DNA from: Methylomonas subterranea | GTDB taxonomy: Bacteria; Pseudomonadota; Gammaproteobacteria; Methylococcales; Methylomonadaceae | DNA: 60,133 nucleotides | NCBI RefSeq assembly: GCF_024505185.1 | Contig: NZ_JANIBJ010000028.1 | Coordinates: 1 to 60,133 of the forward strand | Direction of reading: 5' to 3' | Shown: in pieces, positions 19,861 through 28,495 of the stretch | Numbering within the stretch: the stretch's first letter is position 1 | Layout: every line of letters begins with the position of its first letter | Position numbers and translations under genes: made by a program | The notes under the pieces: model-generated | Told to the model about the DNA's origin: nothing | Seen by the model: the letters and a program-made list of their open reading frames with translations, nothing else | Databases searched by the model: none

Positions 19861-20882
19861 TCGGCGAACTGGAGCAGGCTGCGGAGCGTTTCGATTTTTT
19901 CGAAACCCTGCGCTGGCTTGAAGCTATAAACGCCGATAAACCGAGATTGGGCGCGGCCGTCAAGTTGAGCGACGATGCCATTCGCCTGTCCCAGGAACCT
20001 GAATTGCAATTTCCTGCCTCGACTTTGTCGTCCTGCCGCGTGCCGGAGTCCGGCATACCCAGATTGGCCGTGAATTTTTTCGGTTTGTTCGGCCCCAATG
20101 GCGCCTTGCCCCTGCATCTGACCGAATATGCCAGGGAGCGTCTGAGGAATCATCACGATCCCACCCTGGCCCGGTTTGCCGATATATTTCATCATCGCAT
20201 GCTTTGTCTGTTTTATCGGGCTTGGGCCAACGCCCGGCCGACAGTCAGTTACGATAGACCGCAAACGGATCGTTTTGCCGCTTATGTCGGCTCCCTGCTC
20301 GGCATTGGCGGCGAAACCTTCCGCCACCGCGATGCATTGGATGACAGGGCCAAGCTTTTTTATGCGGCGCATTTTTCCGCGCAAACCAAGTCGCCCGACA
20401 GTCTGCAGGCCATCATCGCCGACATTTTGGCGATTCGCGTCCGCATCGAAGAATTCGTCGGCGAATGGATGGAAATTCAAATCAGCGATCATAGCCGGCT
20501 GGGTTATGCGCCGGAATTGGCAACTTTGGGCCAATCGACTCTATTGGGGGCATTTGTCTGGGGCTGCCAGCATAAATTCAGAATCGTGCTGGGGCCGCTG
20601 AAGTTGTTCCAATATCTGGCCTTGCTGCCGGGAGCGCCGGGCTTGGCCAAATTGGCCGCCTTGGTGCGTAATTTTGTCGGTGACGAACTGGTTTGGGATG
20701 CGCAACTGATTCTGCACAAAAATGAAGTGCCGGCGGAGTTGAGTTTGGGCGTGCCCGCCAGAGCCTCGGATTTATGCATGAACGGCGAGGCCCGCTTGGG
20801 TTGGAGTATGTGGCTGGGACCACGGCCGAGCCCGCGCGACGCCGATGATTTAACCCTGAATCCGTTCTTTGCCGCCGGGTAA
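19824..20882 (+). CDS. tssG: T6SS baseplate protein TssG (ImpH/VasB)
   Basis: A 352-residue baseplate partner of TssF. It has ERFDFFETLRWLEA near residue 21, VNFFGLFGPNGALPLHLTEYARER near 82, and the C-terminal LGWSMWLG motif typical of ImpH proteins. The start inside tssF is supported by GGAGAGG just upstream of the ATG and by the conserved N-terminus. The ribosome would re-initiate here within the end of tssF. Confidence 0.94.
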   Translation: MADSNRTPTHVLIGELEQAAERFDFFETLRWLEAINADKPRLGAAVKLSDDAIRLSQEPELQFPASTLSSCRVPESGIPRLAVNFFGLFGPNGALPLHLTEYARERLRNHHDPTLARFADIFHHRMLCLFYRAWANARPTVSYDRPQTDRFAAYVGSLLGIGGETFRHRDALDDRAKLFYAAHFSAQTKSPDSLQAIIADILAIRVRIEEFVGEWMEIQISDHSRLGYAPELATLGQSTLLGAFVWGCQHKFRIVLGPLKLFQYLALLPGAPGLAKLAALVRNFVGDELVWDAQLILHKNEVPAELSLGVPARASDLCMNGEARLGWSMWLGPRPSPRDADDLTLNPFFAAG

Positions 20883-20927
20883 ACATTATTTTATTCATTC
20901 AATACAACCACCAATAGGGTAAAAGCG

Positions 20928-23645
20928 ATGGCAGAAATCAGCCGAGTCAAACTGTTTGGAAAATTAAACCGGGTCTGCTACAAGGCCATTGAAGGCGCGA
21001 CCGTGTTTTGCAAGCTCCGAGGCAACCCCTATGTCGAGCTGGTGCACTGGTTAAACCAATTGTTGCAATTGCCGGACTCGGATTTGCACCGCATCATCAA
21101 GCAATACAGTCTGGATGGCTCCCGTCTGGCCAAGGATGTCACCGATGCGCTGGAACGCTTGCCGCGCGGCTCTACCGCAATCTCCGATTTTTCGCCGCAT
21201 ATCGAGGAATTGGTCGAGCGCGGTTGGGTATACGGCACCTTGATGTACGGCGAAAGTCAGGTACGCACCGGTTATTTGGTGGTGGGTCTGGTGAAAACCA
21301 AATCCTTGCGTAATGAATTACTGGGTATTTCCAGGGAATTCGAGAAGATCAAACCCGATGCCTTGTCGGACGATTTGGCGCAAATTGTTGCCGGTTCGCC
21401 CGAAGATGGCTTGGCCGCCACCGACGGTTTTCAATCAGGCGCCGCGCCCGGCGAAGCCAGCGGTGCCATGGCGCCGGCCGCCATGGGCAAGCAGGAGGCC
21501 CTGAAGCAATTCACCGTCGACCTGACCGAACAAGCCCGCACCGGCAAAATCGACCCCATCGTCGGCCGCGACGAGGAAATACGGCAGTTGATCGATATTC
21601 TGATGCGCCGCCGGCAGAACAATCCGATACTAACCGGCGAGGCCGGGGTCGGCAAAACCGCCGTGGTGGAAGGTTTTGCCCTGAAAATCGTCGCCGGCGA
21701 CGTGCCGCCGTCGCTGCGCGATGTCAGCTTGCGCACGCTGGACGTTGGCCTGCTGCAGGCCGGCGCCAGCATGAAGGGCGAATTCGAGAACCGCTTGCGC
21801 CAAGTCATAGAAGAAGTGCAATCCTCGCCCAAACCCATCATTTTGTTCATCGACGAAGCTCATACCTTGGTCGGCGCCGGCGGCGCGGCCGGTACCGGAG
21901 ATGCCGCCAATTTGCTGAAACCGGCGCTGGCGCGCGGCACTCTACGAACAGTTGCGGCAACCACCTGGGCGGAGTACAAAAAACATATCGAAAAAGACCC
22001 GGCCTTGACCCGTCGCTTTCAAGTGGTGCAGGTGCTTGAACCCGGCGAGGAAAAAGCCATAGGCATGATGCGCGGCGTGGTATCGGTGCAGGAAAAACAC
22101 CATCAGGTCTTGATTCTGGACGAAGCCCTGGAAGCGGCGGTGAAACTGTCGCATCGTTATATCCCGGCCAGACAATTGCCGGATAAGGCTGTCAGTCTGC
22201 TGGATACGGCTTGCGCCCGGGTGGGTATCAGCCAACATGCGGTGCCGCCGGCGGTCGACGATTGCCGCAAACGCATCGATGCGCTGGAGACCGAGTTGGC
22301 CATTATCGGCCGGGAAAAAGCCGTGGGGATTGAAGTGGCTGGCCGCGAACAGGAAGCAACCGAAAAACTGGAAATTGAAAAATCTCGTCTGGTGGAACTG
22401 GAAAGCCGCTGGGAAACCGAAAAAGGCTTGGTCGAGAAAATTCTCGCGCTACGCGCCAAACTGAGAGCGGCCGGGCATGCGGTCGATACCAGCGCCAAGC
22501 CGGCCGATTCCGCCGCGGAAACCCCCGCGCAGCCAGCCGATGAAGCCTTGGAGAATAAGGAAGCCTTGCTGGAGGAGTTAAGGTCATTACAAGCCGAACT
22601 GCATGAATTCCAGGGCGAGTCGCCGTTGATTTTACCCACCGTGGATCATCAAGCCGTGGCGGCGGTGGTGCAGGACTGGACCGGCATTCCGGTCGGACGG
22701 ATGGTGAAAAACGAAATCGAAACCGTGCTGAAATTGGCCGACAATCTGGAACAGCGCATCATAGGCCAGCGCCATGCCTTGGAAATGATTGCCCGCAGGA
22801 TTCAAACTTCGCGGGCCGGCCTCGACAACCCCAACAAACCGATTGGCGTGTTCATGCTGGCCGGTACTTCCGGGGTGGGTAAAACCGAAACCGCCCTGGC
22901 CTTGGCCGAAGCCTTGTACGGCGGCGAACAAAACGTCATTACCATCAACATGAGCGAATATCAGGAAGCGCATACCGTGTCGACCTTGAAGGGGGCGCCT
23001 CCGGGCTATGTCGGTTACGGCGAGGGCGGGGTGCTGACCGAAGCCGTGCGCCGCCGTCCCTACAGCGTGGTGCTGCTGGACGAAGTGGAAAAAGCCCATC
23101 CTGACGTGCATGAAATTTTCTTCCAGGTGTTCGACAAGGGCTGGATGGAAGACGGTGAAGGCCGGGTGATCGATTTTAAAAACACCTTGATTTTGCTGAC
23201 TACCAACGCCGGCACCGATTTGATTTCCGGCCTGTGCAGCGACCCGGAACTGATGCCCGATCCGGAAGGCATATCCAAAGCCCTGCGCGAACCCTTGTTA
23301 AAAGTATTCCCGCCGGCTTTGTTGGGCCGCTTGGTGGTGATTCCTTACTACCCGCTCAACGACGAGATGATAGGCGCCATCGCTCGCCTGCAACTGGGCC
23401 GCATCAAAAAACGCATCGCCGAAAGCCACAAGGTGCCGTTCAGCTATGACGACGAAGTCATCAAGCTTATTGCCAGCCGTTGCACCGAACTGGAAAGCGG
23501 CGGCCGCATGATAGATGCCATTCTCACCAATACCGTATTGCCGAAAATCAGCGAGGAGTTTTTGCTGCGCATGGTGGAAGGCAAGCCGATCGAACGCGTG
23601 CATGTCAGCGTGGTGGATGGCGAGTTTGGCTACGGGTTTGAGTGA
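20928..23645 (+). CDS. tssH: T6SS sheath-recycling ATPase TssH/ClpV
   Basis: A 905-residue Clp/HSP100 AAA+ ATPase that unfolds contracted TssBC sheath for reuse. It shows an N domain (about 1-150), first Walker A GEAGVGKT (237-244), an M-domain coiled coil rich in Glu/Leu (about 440-560), and second Walker A GTSGVGKT (646-653). An Ala/Pro/Asp-rich insert near residues 515-540 interrupts the coiled coil, which is unusual. It is the last T6SS structural gene here and is followed by the putative effector region. Confidence 0.96.
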   Translation: MAEISRVKLFGKLNRVCYKAIEGATVFCKLRGNPYVELVHWLNQLLQLPDSDLHRIIKQYSLDGSRLAKDVTDALERLPRGSTAISDFSPHIEELVERGWVYGTLMYGESQVRTGYLVVGLVKTKSLRNELLGISREFEKIKPDALSDDLAQIVAGSPEDGLAATDGFQSGAAPGEASGAMAPAAMGKQEALKQFTVDLTEQARTGKIDPIVGRDEEIRQLIDILMRRRQNNPILTGEAGVGKTAVVEGFALKIVAGDVPPSLRDVSLRTLDVGLLQAGASMKGEFENRLRQVIEEVQSSPKPIILFIDEAHTLVGAGGAAGTGDAANLLKPALARGTLRTVAATTWAEYKKHIEKDPALTRRFQVVQVLEPGEEKAIGMMRGVVSVQEKHHQVLILDEALEAAVKLSHRYIPARQLPDKAVSLLDTACARVGISQHAVPPAVDDCRKRIDALETELAIIGREKAVGIEVAGREQEATEKLEIEKSRLVELESRWETEKGLVEKILALRAKLRAAGHAVDTSAKPADSAAETPAQPADEALENKEALLEELRSLQAELHEFQGESPLILPTVDHQAVAAVVQDWTGIPVGRMVKNEIETVLKLADNLEQRIIGQRHALEMIARRIQTSRAGLDNPNKPIGVFMLAGTSGVGKTETALALAEALYGGEQNVITINMSEYQEAHTVSTLKGAPPGYVGYGEGGVLTEAVRRRPYSVVLLDEVEKAHPDVHEIFFQVFDKGWMEDGEGRVIDFKNTLILLTTNAGTDLISGLCSDPELMPDPEGISKALREPLLKVFPPALLGRLVVIPYYPLNDEMIGAIARLQLGRIKKRIAESHKVPFSYDDEVIKLIASRCTELESGGRMIDAILTNTVLPKISEEFLLRMVEGKPIERVHVSVVDGEFGYGFE

Positions 23646-23882
23646 TGCGGCTTAACGATTTCGCGACCATCGGCCGTGAAGCATCGTTTTAAATTGTTTG
23701 AGGTGGAGATTGTAACTTCAGTATTGCTAGTTTCGGCCATGAAACGGGAAGAGGGGAGTGAAGGCGCCCGGTTGATTACCGTTGCAAATGTCGTGGCGTC
23801 GCGTTTTGCTGCTTGGCAAAACTTAGGGGTCGGTTGGACCGGCTTGATGTTTTCAAACGAATTTTTCAGTTGGAGAATTTAA

Positions 23883-25118
23883 ATGCCATGTCCCGTGTGC
23901 GGCAAGCCCACTATCCCTTGGTTCACGCCTTATTGTTCGTCCGTATGTAAAACGAAGGAGCCCAAACAGCCCGAAAAACGCAATCCGACGCTGTATGATT
24001 TTTTTCGTTCCGAACGCATCGTTAATCCGCGCGACGGATACAACATCGCGGGATTTGTTGTGGGTAAGGAGTTCAGGTATTTCGAGTCGAGCAACTTGAT
24101 GTTGCCGGCCGTCGTCAATGCCTTGCAGGAGCCGCATGGCAACGAAGCGATTTATACCAACCGCCGTGAAACCATGTGGCTGAAGGATTATCCGCTAACC
24201 AAGGTCAAATTCATGGATGTGTTAAAGAATAACGAGGGAGACGGCGCCTCGGAGGTGACACCCAAGTTATTGACCGAGAAGAAATGGCCGCGACGCATTA
24301 TCTCGACGGAACTCGCGGCGCCCATAGCCGGCGGCGGACTTTATGCCTGTGCGTCCAAGGTCCGTAAAACGGATACCTTCGTGGAGGGCAGTCGGGACAG
24401 AGGGCTGGCGAGAGCTCTGCGTTACTACATGTTGGCGGCGTATTCCCTGCTGGATATCAGCAATCAGGAAGGATATCAGGGGCTTAAAAACTACGTGGGC
24501 GCATTGCTGGTCAGCGATAAAGGAGAGATTCTGGCGGCGGGTATCAACACCGGGAAATTTAGGCATGCCGAGGTCGGTATGTTGTTGTCGTATTTCAGGA
24601 ATAACCCGCATGCGAGCAGTATTCCGCAGAACAGTGTCATCTTCTCCACGTTGACGCCGTGTCGGGGCTGTACAGGGTTTCTGACGCTGGCCAAGTCGAC
24701 CAATAGCGTGATTTACTTCGGGCAAAAAGATACAGGTAAGGACGGCAAGATCGGTCAGAAGATTTCGTCGCCGCTTGGCGAAAAAACCAAGGCCCCCATG
24801 GGACGCAGCAGTGAGGCGCTGACCGGCACTGTTGAGCCGGGCGAAAGCGAAGGTGGCGGTGTCGTGTCCCTGTGCGCGGCGAGTGCAATTCACAAAGTTC
24901 AAATTGATAACGGACTCGCCAGTTGCATGGGGGAGGGTTCGATAGCGACCCAGATAGGGAAGGCCAAGGATTCGCGTGGCATCATCGGTTCAGCCAGTGA
25001 GGCCTTGATTCACAAGATGCTCAAATCGCGGACGGGTGGTAGTGACGAGGATCTGATCAAGCAGGCCGTGCTGACCTACATTGGTCAGTGGTTGGGTAGC
25101 ACCAAATCGGTGGAGTAG
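23883..25118 (+). CDS. zinc-finger deaminase-like protein, candidate T6SS effector
   Basis: A 411-residue protein. Residues 3-22 form a YacG-like treble-clef zinc finger (C3, C6, C18, C22: CPVCGK ... PYCSSVC). Residues about 195-285 carry a cytidine-deaminase-type active site: strand GALLVSDKGEILAAG (206-220), H228-A229-E230, then P259-C-R-G-C263, followed by a strand VIYFG. HAE plus PCxxC are the zinc-binding and catalytic residues of that fold. Residues 30-190 and 300-411 match nothing I recognise. No signal peptide. It lies 237 bases after clpV, where HSI-I systems carry vgrG and effector genes. A nucleic-acid or nucleotide deaminase toxin (compare DddA or the Bd3614-like families) is plausible, but no small immunity gene is adjacent. 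Confidence 0.65.
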   Translation: MPCPVCGKPTIPWFTPYCSSVCKTKEPKQPEKRNPTLYDFFRSERIVNPRDGYNIAGFVVGKEFRYFESSNLMLPAVVNALQEPHGNEAIYTNRRETMWLKDYPLTKVKFMDVLKNNEGDGASEVTPKLLTEKKWPRRIISTELAAPIAGGGLYACASKVRKTDTFVEGSRDRGLARALRYYMLAAYSLLDISNQEGYQGLKNYVGALLVSDKGEILAAGINTGKFRHAEVGMLLSYFRNNPHASSIPQNSVIFSTLTPCRGCTGFLTLAKSTNSVIYFGQKDTGKDGKIGQKISSPLGEKTKAPMGRSSEALTGTVEPGESEGGGVVSLCAASAIHKVQIDNGLASCMGEGSIATQIGKAKDSRGIIGSASEALIHKMLKSRTGGSDEDLIKQAVLTYIGQWLGSTKSVE

Positions 25119-25306
25119 GTGCTTGGCGCGGCGAGACCTGGCGCCCATATGCATTCTCCAATGGGCGTTGACAGGCTAGTTGAATGGCGTTCGGTTTTTG
25201 GCGTCGAGAGGTCAAATACTAAAAATGCGGTAAATAATTATGATCGATGTTCGTATCGGTTTTAAATGGCCGAGATTACGTCGCGGTCACTTTTGGAGTT
25301 AAGTTC

Positions 25307-26317
25307 ATGAATACGTTAACCGAAGTTTATGACAAATGTATTGAATTATTGAAGGTCAAGTCTCTGGACGACAGTTGGTCTACTATCGAGGCCGACCTGA
25401 AGGCTTTGTTAAATGCCGATGGGCCGAATTTCGCTAAGGCCGAGGTCCTCGAAGATTTAAGGAGTAAATTAAATAAGGCTTCCAAGGGTAAAGGTGTAGC
25501 CGCGACGGCGGTGGCCGACGAAATTATTAATGCTTGTAAAGTGGGCGTTAATGGCTTTCAGGACAGAGCCGCACTGCTTAAGGCCATGAAACATTTTTAT
25601 TTGGTGAAAAGAAAAGGCAATCAGAGTATTTGGGTTGTCGATTCTCCCAAGGACTATCCGAAATGGACCTTTGATGAGTTTTCGGGGGCGACTAAAGAAG
25701 CATTGAAAACCGCATTACAAAAAGAGCAGGAAGTGTTCGGAGCGGGTCACCGGAAAACCATGTCGGATTCCTTGCAGCTTGCCCGAAAATGGAGTTCCGA
25801 CGTGCAAGTCAAGTTGGCGGCAAATGACAAGAAAACGCTGGAAAAAGTCAAACGCTGGTTTCACGCGGGGGAAGCGCCCAAGGATGAATTGGCCGCAACA
25901 GTGGCTGTTCTGTTGGAAGGATTCAAAAAAATTCACGCTACATGTAATACCACCACGGTCATATTTTCCGATAGGCCGCATTTGCGCGCGGGCGGTGAAT
26001 GGGACAATGTTTATGCGTCTGTTAATTCAAATGATGTAATGCCGGTTATTTATATTTTTCAGGTGTTCTTGACAACCGGCAAGAGAAATTGCTTTGGCCA
26101 GGTACCCAAATTATGGCTCTGCGCTTTGACGGTCGTGCATGAGTTATCGCATAAGTTGGTAAAAACCGAGGATATCCGCTATGACGATGACGGCTTAAAG
26201 CCGGGTGCCAGCTTTACGAGTGATCAAGCGTTGAAGAACGCGGATAGTTGGGCTTACTTTGCCGCCGATGTAGTCGGAGTATTGACGAAAGGAACCATTC
26301 AACGAGTCCTTCAATGA
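25307..26317 (+). CDS. aspzincin (M35)-like zinc metallopeptidase, copy 1
   Basis: About 336 residues from the ATG at 25307, chosen because GGAG precedes it and its N-terminus aligns with the second copy; the frame is open back to 25247. The C-terminal third has HELSH (278-282), the third-ligand motif KTEDIRYD (Asp289, compare GTxDxxYG of deuterolysins), and NADSWAYFA (311-319), a trademark of M35/lysine-specific metalloendopeptidases. The N-terminal 230 residues are helical and unassigned. No secretion signal is present, so export would need another route. It is followed after 20 bases by a small lipoprotein gene, and the pair is repeated downstream. Confidence 0.78.
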   Translation: MNTLTEVYDKCIELLKVKSLDDSWSTIEADLKALLNADGPNFAKAEVLEDLRSKLNKASKGKGVAATAVADEIINACKVGVNGFQDRAALLKAMKHFYLVKRKGNQSIWVVDSPKDYPKWTFDEFSGATKEALKTALQKEQEVFGAGHRKTMSDSLQLARKWSSDVQVKLAANDKKTLEKVKRWFHAGEAPKDELAATVAVLLEGFKKIHATCNTTTVIFSDRPHLRAGGEWDNVYASVNSNDVMPVIYIFQVFLTTGKRNCFGQVPKLWLCALTVVHELSHKLVKTEDIRYDDDGLKPGASFTSDQALKNADSWAYFAADVVGVLTKGTIQRVLQ

Positions 26318-26337
26318 AATATTGAAAAAGGTGTAAC

Positions 26338-26784
26338 GTGCGCAACGGAAAAATGTTATTCGCTTTGCTCCTCGTTGTGGGTTGCGCATCGGCATGCGAC
26401 GCTTCCCAGCAAGTTGAGGTTGGCGCAACAGACCTTAAAACATCCCCCCAGGAGAAAACCATGGAAAGTCCCAAAAAAAGAGTACCCAGCGTGTCGCCGG
26501 TGATCAATAAAGGTATTCGCTATGAAGTCTTGAAGGGCGCAAAGTCAAGAGGATTCAGTCAAAATGGCGGTATTATCGCGGCTATAAATGAGTCCGACGG
26601 TAAAGAGCTTTGGACCTTGACTGTATATGCCACTTCCTACGACCAGGCGGAAGAAACGGATGTGCAAGACATTTTCATCACCCGGATGACTTTAGGCGCC
26701 GACGGGCAAAGCTTGGAGATAGAAAATGAAAGAAAGAAAAAGTACGTCGTCACGTTATCGGACCAAACTGTAACGGAACAATAA
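26338..26784 (+). CDS. small predicted lipoprotein, candidate immunity protein, copy 1
   Basis: A 148-residue protein from a GTG start with AAGGTG just upstream; an ATG at 26353 is an alternative. The N-terminus is a lipoprotein-type signal, with a hydrophobic stretch then VVGC (Cys16), or a second Cys at 20. After a disordered linker (about 25-50) comes a compact domain with ELWTLTVYA, ETDVQDIFITRM and LEIENERKKKYVV, which matches the lipoprotein of the second pair closely. It lies 20 bases after the metallopeptidase gene. Inferred role: membrane-anchored inhibitor that protects the periplasm from the metallopeptidase. I cannot name the family. Confidence 0.7.
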   Translation: MRNGKMLFALLLVVGCASACDASQQVEVGATDLKTSPQEKTMESPKKRVPSVSPVINKGIRYEVLKGAKSRGFSQNGGIIAAINESDGKELWTLTVYATSYDQAEETDVQDIFITRMTLGADGQSLEIENERKKKYVVTLSDQTVTEQ

Positions 26785-27038
26785 TCGAGCATTCGTTCAC
26801 TGTTATCCCGGTGGGTTACAGATGATTTGAGTATGCCTGAACTCGCTTTTTGTATATGGCCACCGGATAAATTATTGTTGAAAGATGGGGTTGTTTTAAT
26901 GGGTGTTCTTGGATGTCTCTCCGACGGGCCCGAAAGCGATTCCGAGGTTTAAAACTTGAAGGGCCATTGATTTGAATCCGATTGGGCTAATCCTTAAATA
27001 ATAAATAAACATCAGCAGCGCGCCGAAGGAGGCAGGTA

Positions 27039-28058
27039 ATGTCAAGCAGATTTTCCGAAGCTTATGAAAAAATCGTGGAGGCTTTGGCGAGTAAAAAGTT
27101 TTCCACGGACAAGGACTGGCAGGATTTGATTGTCAGGGCGCGCAAACTGGCCGGCGCGAACGGGTTTAACTCCGGTGAAGCGAGTCTGGTCGAGGATTTG
27201 CGTAAAAAACTCGCCAAAGCGGAAGTTAATGGCAGCAATGAAGCTGTTTCATTGTTCCGCGCTGCCGGCGAAACCTTGAGCGGTACCGGCGCGGGCGTGG
27301 TGGTGGATGCGGAGCTGGGCAAGCGATTGGGGGCGCTCAAGACCTTGCGCCACACCTATTTTCTCAAGCGCTTTGGCGGCCACAAGATTTGGTGCTTGGC
27401 TATTCCCACCTCGTTTACCGATTGGCCGTGCGAATCGCTTTCGGGCGGTTTGGGTGGCGTGACCACTAAGTTGAATGACCGCAGTGAGCGTTTTTCCCTG
27501 GAGCAGCGCAAGCACATCAGCAATGCATCGCAAGAAGGTCTGAAATGGGTACATAAGGCCATGACCGTTGCCGGTAACCCCAAGAAGGACAAGAATTTTG
27601 CCATTATTGCGCGCTGGTTTGCCGACAGCTCCAGCAAGGATGCCGATGTGATTGCGGCGGCGGCTACGCTCAACGCGGGCTTGAAAAAGATCGCCGCCAA
27701 ACTGAAATCGGGGCAGCTGATATACACCGATTCCGTTTCCGAGCGGGGTACCACGGAGAATCAGGGTACCGAGGCCTTTGTCTGGGGCGACCCCCTGGAT
27801 GTGGTTTACATTGAGGAAGAGTTTTTCGGTACCAGGAACACTTTGACCGGTCTGACAAATTGGGCGCGGATCGTGGTACACGAACTCACGCACCGGGAAG
27901 TGAAAACCAAGGATCATGCGTATGAACACCAAGGTATCAATCCCAACAAATTGAGCGCGGCCAAGGCCATTGAAAATGCCGATAGCTGGGCATGGTTTTG
28001 TGCTGATTGCGCCGGCGCGCTGACGGCCGGAGTGATTAAAAATGCACTCGATCGTTAG
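27039..28058 (+). CDS. aspzincin (M35)-like zinc metallopeptidase, copy 2
   Basis: A 339-residue paralogue of the upstream metallopeptidase, with a strong AAGGAGG ribosome-binding site. HELTH at 281-285, KTKDHAYE at 289-296 (Asp292 as predicted third zinc ligand) and NADSWAWF at 313-320 line up with copy 1. The N-terminal helical regions also align (EAYEKIVEAL, LVEDLRKKLAKA). No signal peptide or PAAR/VgrG domain is present. The two copies have diverged widely outside the active site, so they may recognise different targets or be matched to different immunity proteins. Its last 17 bases overlap the next gene. Confidence 0.8.
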   Translation: MSSRFSEAYEKIVEALASKKFSTDKDWQDLIVRARKLAGANGFNSGEASLVEDLRKKLAKAEVNGSNEAVSLFRAAGETLSGTGAGVVVDAELGKRLGALKTLRHTYFLKRFGGHKIWCLAIPTSFTDWPCESLSGGLGGVTTKLNDRSERFSLEQRKHISNASQEGLKWVHKAMTVAGNPKKDKNFAIIARWFADSSSKDADVIAAAATLNAGLKKIAAKLKSGQLIYTDSVSERGTTENQGTEAFVWGDPLDVVYIEEEFFGTRNTLTGLTNWARIVVHELTHREVKTKDHAYEHQGINPNKLSAAKAIENADSWAWFCADCAGALTAGVIKNALDR

Positions 28059-28473
28059 ATGCATATTATTGCCCGCTTGCCTGGCGAGTTGCATAGCGTG
28101 CTCCGCAGGCGAACCCACATCAACTCAGAAGAAGGATGTTGCCATGACTAAATCAGGAAGCCGGATTCCCGCGCCGGTTGTTTCTCCCATCATTCACGAT
28201 GGGGTGCGGTTTGAACAAGTGCCGAACGGCTTGCTGGCCGGATTCGAGCAGATGGGCGGTTATCTGGTCGCCATCGATGAATCCACGGCGGGCACGCTTT
28301 GGACGCTGAAGGTTTATGACAACTTGCGCAAGCCGGAAAAGGAAGGCGATGTGCAGGATGTGTTTTTTAAATCAATGGTATTGCAGGCGGACGGTACCTT
28401 GTTGATTGAAAACGAACGCGGTAAAAAATTCATCGTCGATCCCGCGAAAAAAACCTCAACGCCCGCGGATTGA
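28042..28473 (+). CDS. small predicted lipoprotein, candidate immunity protein, copy 2
   Basis: A 143-residue protein whose ATG lies inside the end of the metallopeptidase gene, so the two are probably translationally coupled. The signal sequence ends in a lipobox-like CLASC (Cys17). The mature domain shares VSPIIHDGVRFE, GYLVAIDES, LWTLKVYD, DVQDVF and LIENERGKKFIVD with the copy-1 lipoprotein. Overlap with a toxin-like gene, lipid anchoring and parallel duplication all fit an immunity role. No biochemical function can be read from the sequence. Confidence 0.72.
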   Translation: MHSIVRCILLPACLASCIACSAGEPTSTQKKDVAMTKSGSRIPAPVVSPIIHDGVRFEQVPNGLLAGFEQMGGYLVAIDESTAGTLWTLKVYDNLRKPEKEGDVQDVFFKSMVLQADGTLLIENERGKKFIVDPAKKTSTPAD

Positions 28474-28495
28474 GCCTCTTATTTAATCGATTAAT

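Noticed and set aside
23676-23882. 68-residue open frame between clpV and the deaminase-like gene
   Set aside because: No ribosome-binding site, no domain, and it ends where the next gene starts; most likely chance.
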